Origin: Flavobacteriaceae bacterium
GTDB taxonomy: Bacteria; Bacteroidota; Bacteroidia; Flavobacteriales; Flavobacteriaceae
Length of the DNA stretch: 60,687 bases
Direction of reading: 5' to 3'
NCBI GenBank assembly: GCA_028825365.1
Contig: JAPKAF010000003.1
Coordinates: 1-60,687 of the forward strand
The translations under genes were made by a program, and so were the position numbers. The notes beneath the pieces are model-generated. The model had not been told where the DNA came from and made no database searches. It saw only the letters and a program-made list of their open reading frames with translations. Position 1 is the stretch's first letter, and each line of letters opens with the position of its first letter. This document shows, in pieces, positions 1 to 9,183 of this stretch.

Positions 1-177
1 ATTTTAAAATTCGCAGATAAAAACTTAAAAACTAATGCTAAGGTTTACTTTGAAATAAACGAATATTTGTATAATGATATTAAAAAGCTTTTGTTAGGTT
101 ATGGATATATTAATATCAATCTAAAAATTGATGCTTTTGGTAAAAACAGATTTGTAAGTGCTGTTAAATCAAGATAA
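1..177 (+). CDS. prmC: C-terminal fragment of peptide chain release factor N5-glutamine methyltransferase (truncated by window start)
   Basis: Frame 1 open from base 1: ILKFADKNLKTNAKVYFEINEYLYNDIKKLLLGYGYININLKIDAFGKNRFVSAVKSR*; FEIN...FGKxR pattern typical of the PrmC/HemK C-terminus. Confidence 0.75.
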   Translation: MLKFADKNLKTNAKVYFEINEYLYNDIKKLLLGYGYININLKIDAFGKNRFVSAVKSR

Positions 178-341
178 GATTTGTTGGCTTAAAGATCTTT
201 GCTGAAACCAACTAAAAAGGTTTAGTTACAATAATTAAAACATTTTTCTATTTTTTAAAATGATACTCCCTATTAGTTAAAACTTTTTTTTGTCTTTAAG
301 TATATATTAGATCAATACTAACTTATAAAAAATTTATACAA

Positions 342-1241
342 ATGAAAAAATTACTATTATTATCGTTACTCGTCCCTTTATTTGGATGGTGTCAAGTAAA
401 ATCAGGTGTAACCTATTCAGAACACCCAGCTTATGATGTAGTTACGAAATCTTATCAAATATGGGGATCTGGAACTGAAGCTGAACTTAGAGCTCTGTAT
501 GCAGAGGACGCCAAATTCTGGGGGCCTGGTGACGAAGAAGCGAATAATGTAGATTCAGAAGTAAGCACTATGCTTTGGTGGCAAGAGAATTTTAGCGCTA
601 TAAAATTTACTGTGATGGAAGGAGCTACACCAGATATTATTAAGTATGAGGATGATAAAAAAGGAGCATGGACTATGGACTGGATGGTGTTTTCTGGTGT
701 GAACAAAGCCAGTGGTTTAGCTGTTAAAGCGAATATTCACTCAAATAGATATGTGACGAACGAAGGAAAAATCACGATGTCAATGAGCCACTTTGATCGC
801 GAATCCTTTGGTGCACAAGCTCAAGTATCTTTTGGAATGCATAGAAACGGTCGTGTTTATGATAAACACCCAATCATTGATAAAGTGAATGAAATGGTTG
901 TACATTTCGAGGCTGGAGAAATTTCGGAATTGGCTTCTTACTTTTCAAAAGATGCAGAGTTTTATCGACTTGGTGTGGACGGAAACTTAAACTTAGAAGA
1001 ACGTACTGCTACATGGCATGAGGCAGTAGCAACAAGCAGTATTCGTAATTTAGAACAGTCAGGATATCCAGATGCTATTTATTACTCAAAAGACGAAGGT
1101 CAGTGGGTGGTTCAGTCATGGTGGTGGGTAAACAACACAAATGCAGAAACAGGTGAAGAAACTCGCGAATATTTGCACATGAGTCATAACTTTAACAATG
1201 AAGGCAAAGTGACTAGAGAAGTTATTTATATGGCTAATTAA
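342..1241 (+). CDS. Secreted protein with two tandem SnoaL/NTF2-like domains
   Basis: 299 aa, signal peptide MKKLLLLSLLVPLFGWCQ; two repeated halves (HPAYDVV..LYAEDAKFWGPG and HPIIDKV..YFSKDAEFYRLG). Confidence 0.75.
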   Translation: MKKLLLLSLLVPLFGWCQVKSGVTYSEHPAYDVVTKSYQIWGSGTEAELRALYAEDAKFWGPGDEEANNVDSEVSTMLWWQENFSAIKFTVMEGATPDIIKYEDDKKGAWTMDWMVFSGVNKASGLAVKANIHSNRYVTNEGKITMSMSHFDRESFGAQAQVSFGMHRNGRVYDKHPIIDKVNEMVVHFEAGEISELASYFSKDAEFYRLGVDGNLNLEERTATWHEAVATSSIRNLEQSGYPDAIYYSKDEGQWVVQSWWWVNNTNAETGEETREYLHMSHNFNNEGKVTREVIYMAN

Positions 1242-1270
1242 GCACTATGTATTTTTTTTAAAATTCATAT

Positions 1271-1299
1271 AAAAAACCCGCTCAAATAGCGGGTTTTTT
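1271..1299 (+). terminator. Rho-independent terminator
   Basis: AAAAAACCCGCT-CAAAT-AGCGGGTTTTTT, 12-bp perfect stem with T-tract, 30 bp after the SnoaL-like gene. Confidence 0.9.
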
Positions 1300-1381
1300 A
1301 ATTTTATAATATGTAAGAATACCAGACTAAAAGAATGTTATTATATTTGAACTAGAAGAATCTTATCAAGATTATTAACAC

Positions 1382-1549
1382 ATGAAACAACGTATTAAGC
1401 ACTGTAACATATGTAATGTGGATTTCTCTACAATGTTTAGGGTTCAATTTAAAACCCCGAAAGAATGGGTGTTTGTGTGTGAAGAATGTTTGATTCAAAT
1501 CAAAAAAAACAACAGTGAGTATAAATACGGAGGTACCTGGAAGAAATAA
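1382..1549 (+). CDS. Small two-CxxC (zinc-ribbon-like) protein, 55 aa
   Basis: ATG..TAA: MKQRIKHCNICNVDFSTMFRVQFKTPKEWVFVCEECLIQIKKNNSEYKYGGTWKK; two CxxC pairs; below the size cut-off of the ORF track. Confidence 0.75.
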   Translation: MKQRIKHCNICNVDFSTMFRVQFKTPKEWVFVCEECLIQIKKNNSEYKYGGTWKK

Positions 1550-1628
1550 CCAATTAAATTCGAGCTAATTCTATCAAATCTTTCGCAAAATAATTCTTTG
1601 ATTTTACAGCCAATGGAGATGTCTTAAT

Positions 1629-2300
1629 TTAAATTATATTTATACACTTAAAAATTTCATTAAAATCTGATATTGAATTTTTGTTATTTGGATCTTTTAT
1701 AAAAGATCCATGAATTTCTTTCGACCCTATTTTTTTGAATTCTAGTATGTTATTGATATTAACTCCACTTCCCGGCATAATAATTATCTTGTTTTCAGCA
1801 ATATTTATTAATTCCTTTAAAAGATCTAAACCTTTGACTGCTGTTTCAGCCTGACCTGATGTAAGTATTCTATCTGCCTTAAGTTCAATTAATTGATGTA
1901 ATGCATCAATTGGACTTAAAGCTTCATCAAAAGCTCTGTGGAAGGTAAATTCAAGAGGTTTAGACAACTCTATTAATTCCCTAGTTCTTGAAATATCTAT
2001 ATTATTATCCTTCTTAGTTAGTATTCCAGAAACAATTCCTTTACAACCAAGTTCTTTAAAAATAATTATATCCTTCTTTATCTGTTCAAATTCTTCACCT
2101 GAATAATTAAAATCACCATCTCTTGGTCTAATTAAGATAAATACAGGAATATTTAACTCACTTATTACTTTTTTAGATAATTCAAAATTAGGAGTTAAAC
2201 CACCTACAGCTAAATCTTCACAAAGTTCAATTCTTTGTGCACCACCTTTCTGAGCATTTAATGCAGACTCATAAGAATTTGCGCAAACCTCTAATATCAT
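1629..2300 (-). CDS. cutC: Copper homeostasis protein CutC family
   Basis: MILEVCANSYESALNAQKGGAQRIELCEDLAVGGLTPN, characteristic CutC N-terminus; TIM-barrel-sized protein. Confidence 0.93.
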   Translation of the reverse strand: MILEVCANSYESALNAQKGGAQRIELCEDLAVGGLTPNFELSKKVISELNIPVFILIRPRDGDFNYSGEEFEQIKKDIIIFKELGCKGIVSGILTKKDNNIDISRTRELIELSKPLEFTFHRAFDEALSPIDALHQLIELKADRILTSGQAETAVKGLDLLKELINIAENKIIIMPGSGVNINNILEFKKIGSKEIHGSFIKDPNNKNSISDFNEIFKCINII

Positions 2301-3919
2301 TTTATTTCTTCTTTTTCTAGATGTTTAGAATAATTAATATCTAGTTCGTCTAATCTTTTAAAGTAGTTTTCAGCCCTTAATTTAAACTCTGTAAAATTAG
2401 TCCTATTGCTGCTCCAAAGCACTTCAGAAAGTGCTAAGATTCTTGGAAATACCATGTATTCTACATGTTCACTAGTTTTCATATACTCTGTCCAAACATT
2501 AGCTTGTGCGCCAATAATATATTTCTTCTCGTTTTCATTTAATTCTTCAGGAATTGGATTGTAATTATATACTTCTTCGATAGGAGTGAAGCCTCCAATT
2601 GCAACTGGCTCTCCTTCCTTTTTTGTTTGATAGTGATCGAAATATAAATTTGCATTAGGAGCCATGATAACTTCATGACCCATTTGTGCAGCTTTGATTC
2701 CTCCACTTTCTCCTCTCCACGACATAACTGTAGCATTAGGAGCAAGCCCACCATCTAAAATTTCATCCCAGCCAATTATTTTTTTACCTTTTGAATTAAT
2801 ATATTTCTCCATTCTAGTTATGAAGTAACTTTGAAGTTCATGCACATCTTTTAATCCTTCTTTTTTAATTAAACCCTGACATTGACTACACTCTTCCCAT
2901 CTTTTTTTTGGAGCTTCATCTCCTCCAATATGAATATATTCACCAGGAAATAAACTAATTACTTCATCAATTACATCCTCCAAAAAACTAAAGGTAGTTT
3001 CTCTTGTGCAAAAAATATCTTCGAAAACACCCCAGCTAGTTGCTACTCCTATTTGTTCTTGCCTACAGCTTAAATATGGATAGGATGCTATGGCTGCTTG
3101 TGCATGTCCAGGCATTTCAATTTCAGGGATAATTAGTACTTCTCTAGAGTTTGCAAAGGCTACAATTTCTTTAATTTCTTTTTGTGTGTAATAGCCTCCG
3201 TATCTAGTTTTGTCATACTTAATAGGTTTATCCGTATAATGTCCAGCTAAAGTGGAGTCTCTATATGATCCAATTGAATTAAGTTTCGGGTATTTTTTAA
3301 TTTCAATTCTCCAACCTTGATCTTCTGTTAAATGCCAATGAAATGTATTAAATTTTAGCATTGCTAAAGCATCAATATATTTTTTAATAAAATCTACTGA
3401 ATACATATGTCTACTAACATCAAGATGCATTCCTCTGTATTTAAATTTAGGTGAATCTTTAATTATTTGACATGGGATTTTTATTTCATCTAAGCTTGTT
3501 TTGTTATTTTCAAATTCAACAGGTAACAGTTGTCTTAGAGATTGTACAGCATAAAAAGCTCCTTTATTAGAACTACTGTATATATTAATTTCATCGGCTA
3601 GTATTTCTATTTTGTAACCTTCATCATTTTCAATGTTGTTTTTTATGAAATTAATTTCATTACCTGCACTAAAGAATTTAAATAGTTTAGTAAATGAATT
3701 ATTATCATTTTCTCCAATTTTAATAAAATCCTTCAAAAAATCCGCAGATATTTTAAAATCATCAGGGTAATTTATAGTAGTATTATTAGATAATATAAAG
3801 TCACCGCCTGTTAAAACTTGTGAGTCTGGATTTGGAATTATTTCATTTGAAAATGCAAAAAAATTACATGAATTAATAAATAAAAAAAGACTAAAAACTA
3901 TTATTCTCTTGTGTGTCAT
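2297..3919 (-). CDS. Beta-N-acetylhexosaminidase, GH20
   Basis: GH20 motifs: YRGMHLDVSRHMY, WHLTEDQGWRIEIKKYPKL, HIGGDEAPK catalytic D-E; signal/lipoprotein leader. Confidence 0.95.
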   Translation of the reverse strand: MTHKRIIVFSLFLFINSCNFFAFSNEIIPNPDSQVLTGGDFILSNNTTINYPDDFKISADFLKDFIKIGENDNNSFTKLFKFFSAGNEINFIKNNIENDEGYKIEILADEINIYSSSNKGAFYAVQSLRQLLPVEFENNKTSLDEIKIPCQIIKDSPKFKYRGMHLDVSRHMYSVDFIKKYIDALAMLKFNTFHWHLTEDQGWRIEIKKYPKLNSIGSYRDSTLAGHYTDKPIKYDKTRYGGYYTQKEIKEIVAFANSREVLIIPEIEMPGHAQAAIASYPYLSCRQEQIGVATSWGVFEDIFCTRETTFSFLEDVIDEVISLFPGEYIHIGGDEAPKKRWEECSQCQGLIKKEGLKDVHELQSYFITRMEKYINSKGKKIIGWDEILDGGLAPNATVMSWRGESGGIKAAQMGHEVIMAPNANLYFDHYQTKKEGEPVAIGGFTPIEEVYNYNPIPEELNENEKKYIIGAQANVWTEYMKTSEHVEYMVFPRILALSEVLWSSNRTNFTEFKLRAENYFKRLDELDINYSKHLEKEEIK

Positions 3920-3977
3920 TTTAGTATATTAGATGTTTTAAAGATAATAAAAATAGGTTATTCTCCAACCGTAATTT

Positions 3978-5969
3978 ATGAACGCAAAAGAACAAATAAT
4001 TTCTCTAAGATCTGAATTACATAAACTTAATTATAATTATTACGTTCTTGATGATTCTAGTGTATCGGATTATGACTTTGATTTAAGATTAAAAGAGCTC
4101 AAAAAATTAGAGGATTTACATCCTGAATTCTACGATTCAAATTCTCCAACAGTGAGAGTGGGAGGGGATATCACAAAAAACTTTGCAACAATTGTACATA
4201 ATTCTCCAATGTATTCTTTAGATAATTCTTACTCAATTGAAGATTTATATGATTGGGAGAAGAGAATAAAAAAAATAATTGAAGATAATATTGAATATAC
4301 ATGTGAGCTAAAATATGATGGCGCGTCTATTAGCCTTTCTTATATTGATGGCAAATTTGTGAAAGCAATTACAAGAGGAGATGGTATACAAGGCGATGAT
4401 GTCACTCCAAACATCAAGACAATCCCTACAGTGCCGTTAGTTCTTCAAGGAGATTTTATTAAAAATTTCGATATAAGGGGTGAAATAGTAATGCCTATAG
4501 AAGGTTTTAAGAAACTCAATTCAGAAAGAGTGTCAAACGGCGAAGAGCCATTTAAAAACCCCAGAAACACTGCTTCTGGTAGCTTAAAACTGCAGGACAG
4601 TAAAGAAGTTTCTAAAAGACCTTTGGAATGTCTCTTATATTCTATTGTAGAATCTAGTGGTATAATTAAATCTCAATATGAATCTCTTGAGATTGCAAAA
4701 AAATTGGGTTTTAATGTTTCAAATGAAATTAAATTAGCCAAATCAATAGAAGAAGTTTTTGAATTTATTAAATACTGGGAGATCAATAGAAATAACCTTC
4801 CATTTGAAATTGATGGAGTTGTAATTAAAGTGAATGATACTAATCAGCAAAATGAATTAGGTTTTACTTCCAAATTTCCAAGATGGGCAATCTCTTATAA
4901 ATTTAAACCTGAGCAATCTTCCACTATACTAAAAAACATTTCTTATCAAGTTGGGAGAACGGGCTCAATAACTCCTGTTGCCAATTTTGAACCAATAGAT
5001 TTAGCAGGAACAATTGTTAAAAGAGCATCATTACATAATTCGGACTTTATTAATAAGATGGACATTAGAATAAATGACACTGTGTTCGTTGAAAAGGGAG
5101 GAGATATTATTCCTAAAATCGTAAAAGTTGATTTATCTAAAAGATCAGTTAGTTCAGAAAAAACAATATATATAAATCATTGTCCTGAGTGTAACTCAGA
5201 ATTAAAAAGAAATGAAGATGAAGCGAATCATTACTGTTTAAATTACAACTTCTGTCAACCTCAAGTTTCAGGTAGGATACAGCATTTTATTTCTAGAAAA
5301 GCAATGGATATAGATGGGCTAGGAGCAGAAACTGTCAACTTATTAGTAGAGCATAATTTGATAAAGAATTATTCAGATTTATATAGATTAAAAACTGAAG
5401 ATATTATAGGGCTAGAAAGAATGGCTCAGAAAAGTTCTGAAAATCTTATAAGTGGTGTTCTGTTGTCAAAAGAAATTAGTTTTGATCGAGTCTTATACGG
5501 CTTAGGAATTAGACATGTAGGGGTGACAGTTGCAAAAAAATTAGCTTACCATTATAATAATATAGATGCTCTTATGTGTGCGTCTTATGAAGATTTAGAG
5601 ACTGTAGATGAGATAGGTGGTAAAATTGCAGAAAGTGTTATTAACTTTTTTGCTGCTCAAGAAAATATCATGATAATTAACGATCTTAAGTTTTATGGAT
5701 TAAATTTTCAAATATCCAGTAGTAAAATTATTAAATCCGATAAGCTTTTAGGATCTATGTTTGTAGTTAGTGGAGTTTTTTCACAATTCTCAAGGGATGA
5801 ATTGAAGCTTGAAATTGAAAAAAATGGAGGTAAGGTAAAATCATCAATATCTACCAAAACAAGCTATGTTATAGCTGGAGATAATATGGGGCCAAGTAAA
5901 AGACTTAAAGCGGAATCTTTAAATGTGGCTATAATTTCTGAAGAAGACTTTGTTAAAATGATTAAGTGA
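3978..5969 (+). CDS. ligA: NAD-dependent DNA ligase
   Basis: CELKYDGASISLSY (KxDG) active site, Cys4 zinc finger CPEC..C..C, HhH and BRCT domains. Confidence 0.98.
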   Translation: MNAKEQIISLRSELHKLNYNYYVLDDSSVSDYDFDLRLKELKKLEDLHPEFYDSNSPTVRVGGDITKNFATIVHNSPMYSLDNSYSIEDLYDWEKRIKKIIEDNIEYTCELKYDGASISLSYIDGKFVKAITRGDGIQGDDVTPNIKTIPTVPLVLQGDFIKNFDIRGEIVMPIEGFKKLNSERVSNGEEPFKNPRNTASGSLKLQDSKEVSKRPLECLLYSIVESSGIIKSQYESLEIAKKLGFNVSNEIKLAKSIEEVFEFIKYWEINRNNLPFEIDGVVIKVNDTNQQNELGFTSKFPRWAISYKFKPEQSSTILKNISYQVGRTGSITPVANFEPIDLAGTIVKRASLHNSDFINKMDIRINDTVFVEKGGDIIPKIVKVDLSKRSVSSEKTIYINHCPECNSELKRNEDEANHYCLNYNFCQPQVSGRIQHFISRKAMDIDGLGAETVNLLVEHNLIKNYSDLYRLKTEDIIGLERMAQKSSENLISGVLLSKEISFDRVLYGLGIRHVGVTVAKKLAYHYNNIDALMCASYEDLETVDEIGGKIAESVINFFAAQENIMIINDLKFYGLNFQISSSKIIKSDKLLGSMFVVSGVFSQFSRDELKLEIEKNGGKVKSSISTKTSYVIAGDNMGPSKRLKAESLNVAIISEEDFVKMIK

Positions 5970-5971
5970 GA

Positions 5972-6886
5972 CTATACTTCAATTGACACTCCTTCATACT
6001 TTTTATTTTTAAATGAATCAAAGTAAAAATCAATTTTACCTAAAAATAATCCATGGCAGCCGACTTGGTTTACAATTACTTTCTCCCCCACAATATTATC
6101 AATTACCACAGGTTTATTTAAAAACGTATGTGTATGTCCGCCTATAATAAGATCTATATCTTTAGTAGCTTTAGCCAGACTTGTGTCGGATACTTTATTT
6201 TGATAATCATCATATTTATAACCAAGATGAGATAAGCAAATAATTAAATCACACTTTTCTGTTTGTTTTAATGTACTAACAATTCCTTGAGTAATTTCTA
6301 TAGGATCCAAATAATTAGTTTCTTTATATAGGTTTTTTGTAACCATTCCATCCAGTTCTACTCCTAATCCAAAAATTCCAATTTTGATTCCGTCCTTGTA
6401 AAAAATCTGATAAGGTTTGACATGAGTATCTAAAACTGTATTTTTAAAATCATAGTTTGCAGAAACAAAATTAAAATTTGCATGAGGTAATTGTTTGTAA
6501 AGACCATCAATCCCATTATCAAAATCGTGGTTACCTAAAGTTGCTAAATCGTATTTTAACATACTCATTAATTTAAATTCTAACTCCCCACCATAGTAAT
6601 TAAAATAAGGAGTACCTTGAAAAATATCTCCGGCATCTAATAAAAGTGTATTAGCATTCTCATTTCTTATTTTTTCAATAATAGTTGCTCTTCTTGAAAT
6701 ACCGCCTTTTAAGGCAAACTTTTCATTATTTTTATCAAAGGGATCTATATGACTATGAACATCATTAGTATGAAGAATAGTTATTTTTTTTGAGCTATTT
6801 GCTTTGCAACTATTTGTTAGAATAGAGGTTGAGGCAAGAGCGGCACTAGAATAAAGTGTGTTTTTTATAAAGTTCCTTCTTTTCAT
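5972..6886 (-). CDS. Metallophosphatase, 5'-nucleotidase N-terminal domain only; Tat-like leader
   Basis: MKRRNFIKNTLYSSAALAS leader; HTNDVHSHIDPF, GDIFQGTPYF, LGNHDFDNG, GGHTHTFLN metallophosphatase motifs. Confidence 0.9.
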   Translation of the reverse strand: MKRRNFIKNTLYSSAALASTSILTNSCKANSSKKITILHTNDVHSHIDPFDKNNEKFALKGGISRRATIIEKIRNENANTLLLDAGDIFQGTPYFNYYGGELEFKLMSMLKYDLATLGNHDFDNGIDGLYKQLPHANFNFVSANYDFKNTVLDTHVKPYQIFYKDGIKIGIFGLGVELDGMVTKNLYKETNYLDPIEITQGIVSTLKQTEKCDLIICLSHLGYKYDDYQNKVSDTSLAKATKDIDLIIGGHTHTFLNKPVVIDNIVGEKVIVNQVGCHGLFLGKIDFYFDSFKNKKYEGVSIEV

Positions 6887-7644
6887 TATTTTTTTATAAT
6901 AAATCTGTTATCAATTTTAGATTTTAACGTATCGATTTCAATAAAATAATCAATTAATAAATCTCTTATTTTATAATTTAAAACTGTGTTTTCTACACTT
7001 TTTTCGAAAAAAGTCATCTTATCACCTCCTTTAAGTAAGAAATCACTTGTAGCTACATAATAATACTTATCAATATTAATTTTATTATTATTAATTTCTG
7101 CATTGACTAGTTTATAGTTTTTATCTAATTCAATTTTTAGTCTTGAAATTGGATGAGCTCGTCTAGCGATTGTTAAATAATCTATAAGTTCGTAAACGTC
7201 TTTTCCAGAAAGTTTTGCAACTACTACCTCATTTTCAAAAGGCATTAAATTATAAGCTGTCTTCTTATTTATATTTCCTGTTGAAATGGCTGACCTTATA
7301 CCTCCATAGTTAAGTAGGACAAAATCGATATTTTTACTTTTTTTAGATTTAAAAACTGGGTTAGCTAATTTATAAACTGCATCAGCCATCATATTTCCTA
7401 CTGCAGTGTTTAAATCACCATTTTTTTTATCATAATTCTTAGGTGAATATGCGTAAGTCGTGTAAAGATCTTTTTCAATATTTTTTTTATATGGTTTTAT
7501 GAATTTTAAAAATGTTGAATCTTCACTTACAGAGTTATTTATCTCTACTCGGCTAGATTGAACTTCATATAATTGAAAACCTTCATTACAACTAAAAGTA
7601 GCTAGTAAAATAGAGGATATAAATAGTTTAATTATTGATTTCAT
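6886..7644 (-). CDS. Lipoprotein, 5'-nucleotidase C-terminal domain only
   Basis: Likely start MKSIIKLFISSILLATFSCNEGF (lipobox); LNYGGIRSAISTGNI and TSDFLLKGGDKMTFF 5'-nucleotidase C-domain motifs; supplied ORF start (7791) is probably too far upstream. Confidence 0.85.
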   Translation of the reverse strand: MKSIIKLFISSILLATFSCNEGFQLYEVQSSRVEINNSVSEDSTFLKFIKPYKKNIEKDLYTTYAYSPKNYDKKNGDLNTAVGNMMADAVYKLANPVFKSKKSKNIDFVLLNYGGIRSAISTGNINKKTAYNLMPFENEVVVAKLSGKDVYELIDYLTIARRAHPISRLKIELDKNYKLVNAEINNNKINIDKYYYVATSDFLLKGGDKMTFFEKSVENTVLNYKIRDLLIDYFIEIDTLKSKIDNRFIIKK

Positions 7645-7705
7645 TGGAGTTTTAGTGTTTAAATCAAATTCATCTTTATTACATTTGTATAATACTTTTA
7701 AATAT

Positions 7706-8224
7706 ATGTTTTTTAAATTATTCAAGAAAAAATCAAACGATAAATATTTAAATAATATTCTAAATAACCGCAAAGTTTCAGTTAACAACAATAAAATTAA
7801 ATCTGTTGGTGTTATAATAAACTTAGAGGAGTTTAGCGATTATGATTCGTTAAGAAATGTTTTTACATACCTAGGTGTAAATGAGAACAAAATAAAATTT
7901 GTCGCTTATGTTACTGAAAAAGATGAAACTCTTACTAGTTGGGATTCTTACTTTACTCCATTAGATTTTGGATGGAATGGAAATATTTCTAATTATGATG
8001 TAAATGAATTCATTGAAACTGAATTTGATGCTCTGATAAGTTACTACAATGAAGACCTTTATGAGTTAAACTTAATAACTGCAAAATCAAAGGCGAATTT
8101 TAAAATTGGAGTATCTAGTAAAGACCAAAGACTACATGATTTTATAATTAATATCAAATGTAGTTTTGTTGATATTTTTAAAACAGAAATTGAGAAATAC
8201 TTAAAAGGTTTACAAAAAATATGA
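7706..8224 (+). CDS. Conserved protein of unknown function (DUF6913-like)
   Basis: MFFKLFKKKSNDKYLNN...KSVGVIINLEEF...; coupled to dapA (overlap 8221-8224); start at 7706 preferred to 7655. Confidence 0.65.
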   Translation: MFFKLFKKKSNDKYLNNILNNRKVSVNNNKIKSVGVIINLEEFSDYDSLRNVFTYLGVNENKIKFVAYVTEKDETLTSWDSYFTPLDFGWNGNISNYDVNEFIETEFDALISYYNEDLYELNLITAKSKANFKIGVSSKDQRLHDFIINIKCSFVDIFKTEIEKYLKGLQKI

Positions 8225-9108
8225 GTATTAAAAAATTTATAGGTACTGGAGTTGCTTTAATTACGCCATTTAATAAAGACTTTTCAATTGATTATAATTC
8301 TCTTGAAAAACTAGTTGAATTTAATATTTCTAACGGTATTGATTATTTAGTTATAAATGGAACTACTGGTGAAAGCCCTACTATTAGTTCTTCTGAAAGA
8401 GAGTTGTTAATAAATACGGTTGTAAGTGTTAATAAAGGAAGAGTTCCGTTAGTTCTAGGTATTGGAGGTAATGATACTAGAAGTGTAGTGGAGGAGATAA
8501 ACTCATCTAGCCTTGAAGATATTTCAGCTATTTTATCTGTTTCTCCATATTATTCCAAACCAACTCAAGAGGGAATTTATCAGCACTATAAGTATATTTC
8601 AAATAATACATCTAAACCCATTATAATTTATAACGTTCCTGGTAGAACTTCCAAAAATATATTACCAGCAACTACTTTAAGACTTGCTAATGACTTTGAT
8701 TCTATAATTGGCATCAAAGAGGCAGGAGGGGATATGGATCAATACTTAGAGTTAATTAATAACAAACCCAAAGATTTTTTGATAATTTCTGGAGATGATG
8801 ATTTAGCTTTATCATCAGTAAATGCTGGTGGTGATGGAGTTATTTCTGTTATTGGTCAAGCATTCCCTAGACAGTTTTCTGACATGATTAATTTTGCCTT
8901 AAATAATGATTTCTCAAGCGCTCAATCAATTAATAAACAGCTATCTGAAATGATATCTCTGATATTTGAAGAAAATAATCCAGCAGGAATAAAGTCATTA
9001 TTACATGAGATGAATTTGTGTAATGATATTCTAAGAATTCCACTATTATCTGTTTCTCCAAAATTAAGAAGGGGAATTTTAAAGGAACTTAACAAATTAA
9101 TCTCCTAA
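8221..9108 (+). CDS. dapA: 4-hydroxy-tetrahydrodipicolinate synthase
   Basis: GTGVALITPF, NGTTGESPTIS, IIYNVPGRTS, GIKEAGG motifs. Confidence 0.97.
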   Translation: MSIKKFIGTGVALITPFNKDFSIDYNSLEKLVEFNISNGIDYLVINGTTGESPTISSSERELLINTVVSVNKGRVPLVLGIGGNDTRSVVEEINSSSLEDISAILSVSPYYSKPTQEGIYQHYKYISNNTSKPIIIYNVPGRTSKNILPATTLRLANDFDSIIGIKEAGGDMDQYLELINNKPKDFLIISGDDDLALSSVNAGGDGVISVIGQAFPRQFSDMINFALNNDFSSAQSINKQLSEMISLIFEENNPAGIKSLLHEMNLCNDILRIPLLSVSPKLRRGILKELNKLIS

Positions 9109-9159
9109 TAATATTTTAAAGACTATAGATCTATATTTTTTATATACATTAAATTTGTT

Positions 9160-9167
9160 TATTTTTG
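9160..9167 (+). promoter_or_regulatory. Candidate Bacteroidota -7 element TAnnTTTG (TATTTTTG) upstream of bamD
   Basis: TATTTTTG followed by ATG at 9184. Confidence 0.5.
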
Positions 9168-9183
9168 CAAATTGATTATAATT

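Noticed and set aside
455-706. Antisense ORF of 83 aa on the minus strand
   Set aside because: Lies fully inside a well-supported plus-strand gene (342-1241); low-complexity Ser-rich product with no recognisable motif.
2539-2754. 71-aa minus-strand ORF inside the GH20 gene
   Set aside because: Out-of-frame overlap with the conserved GH20 reading frame; no motif.
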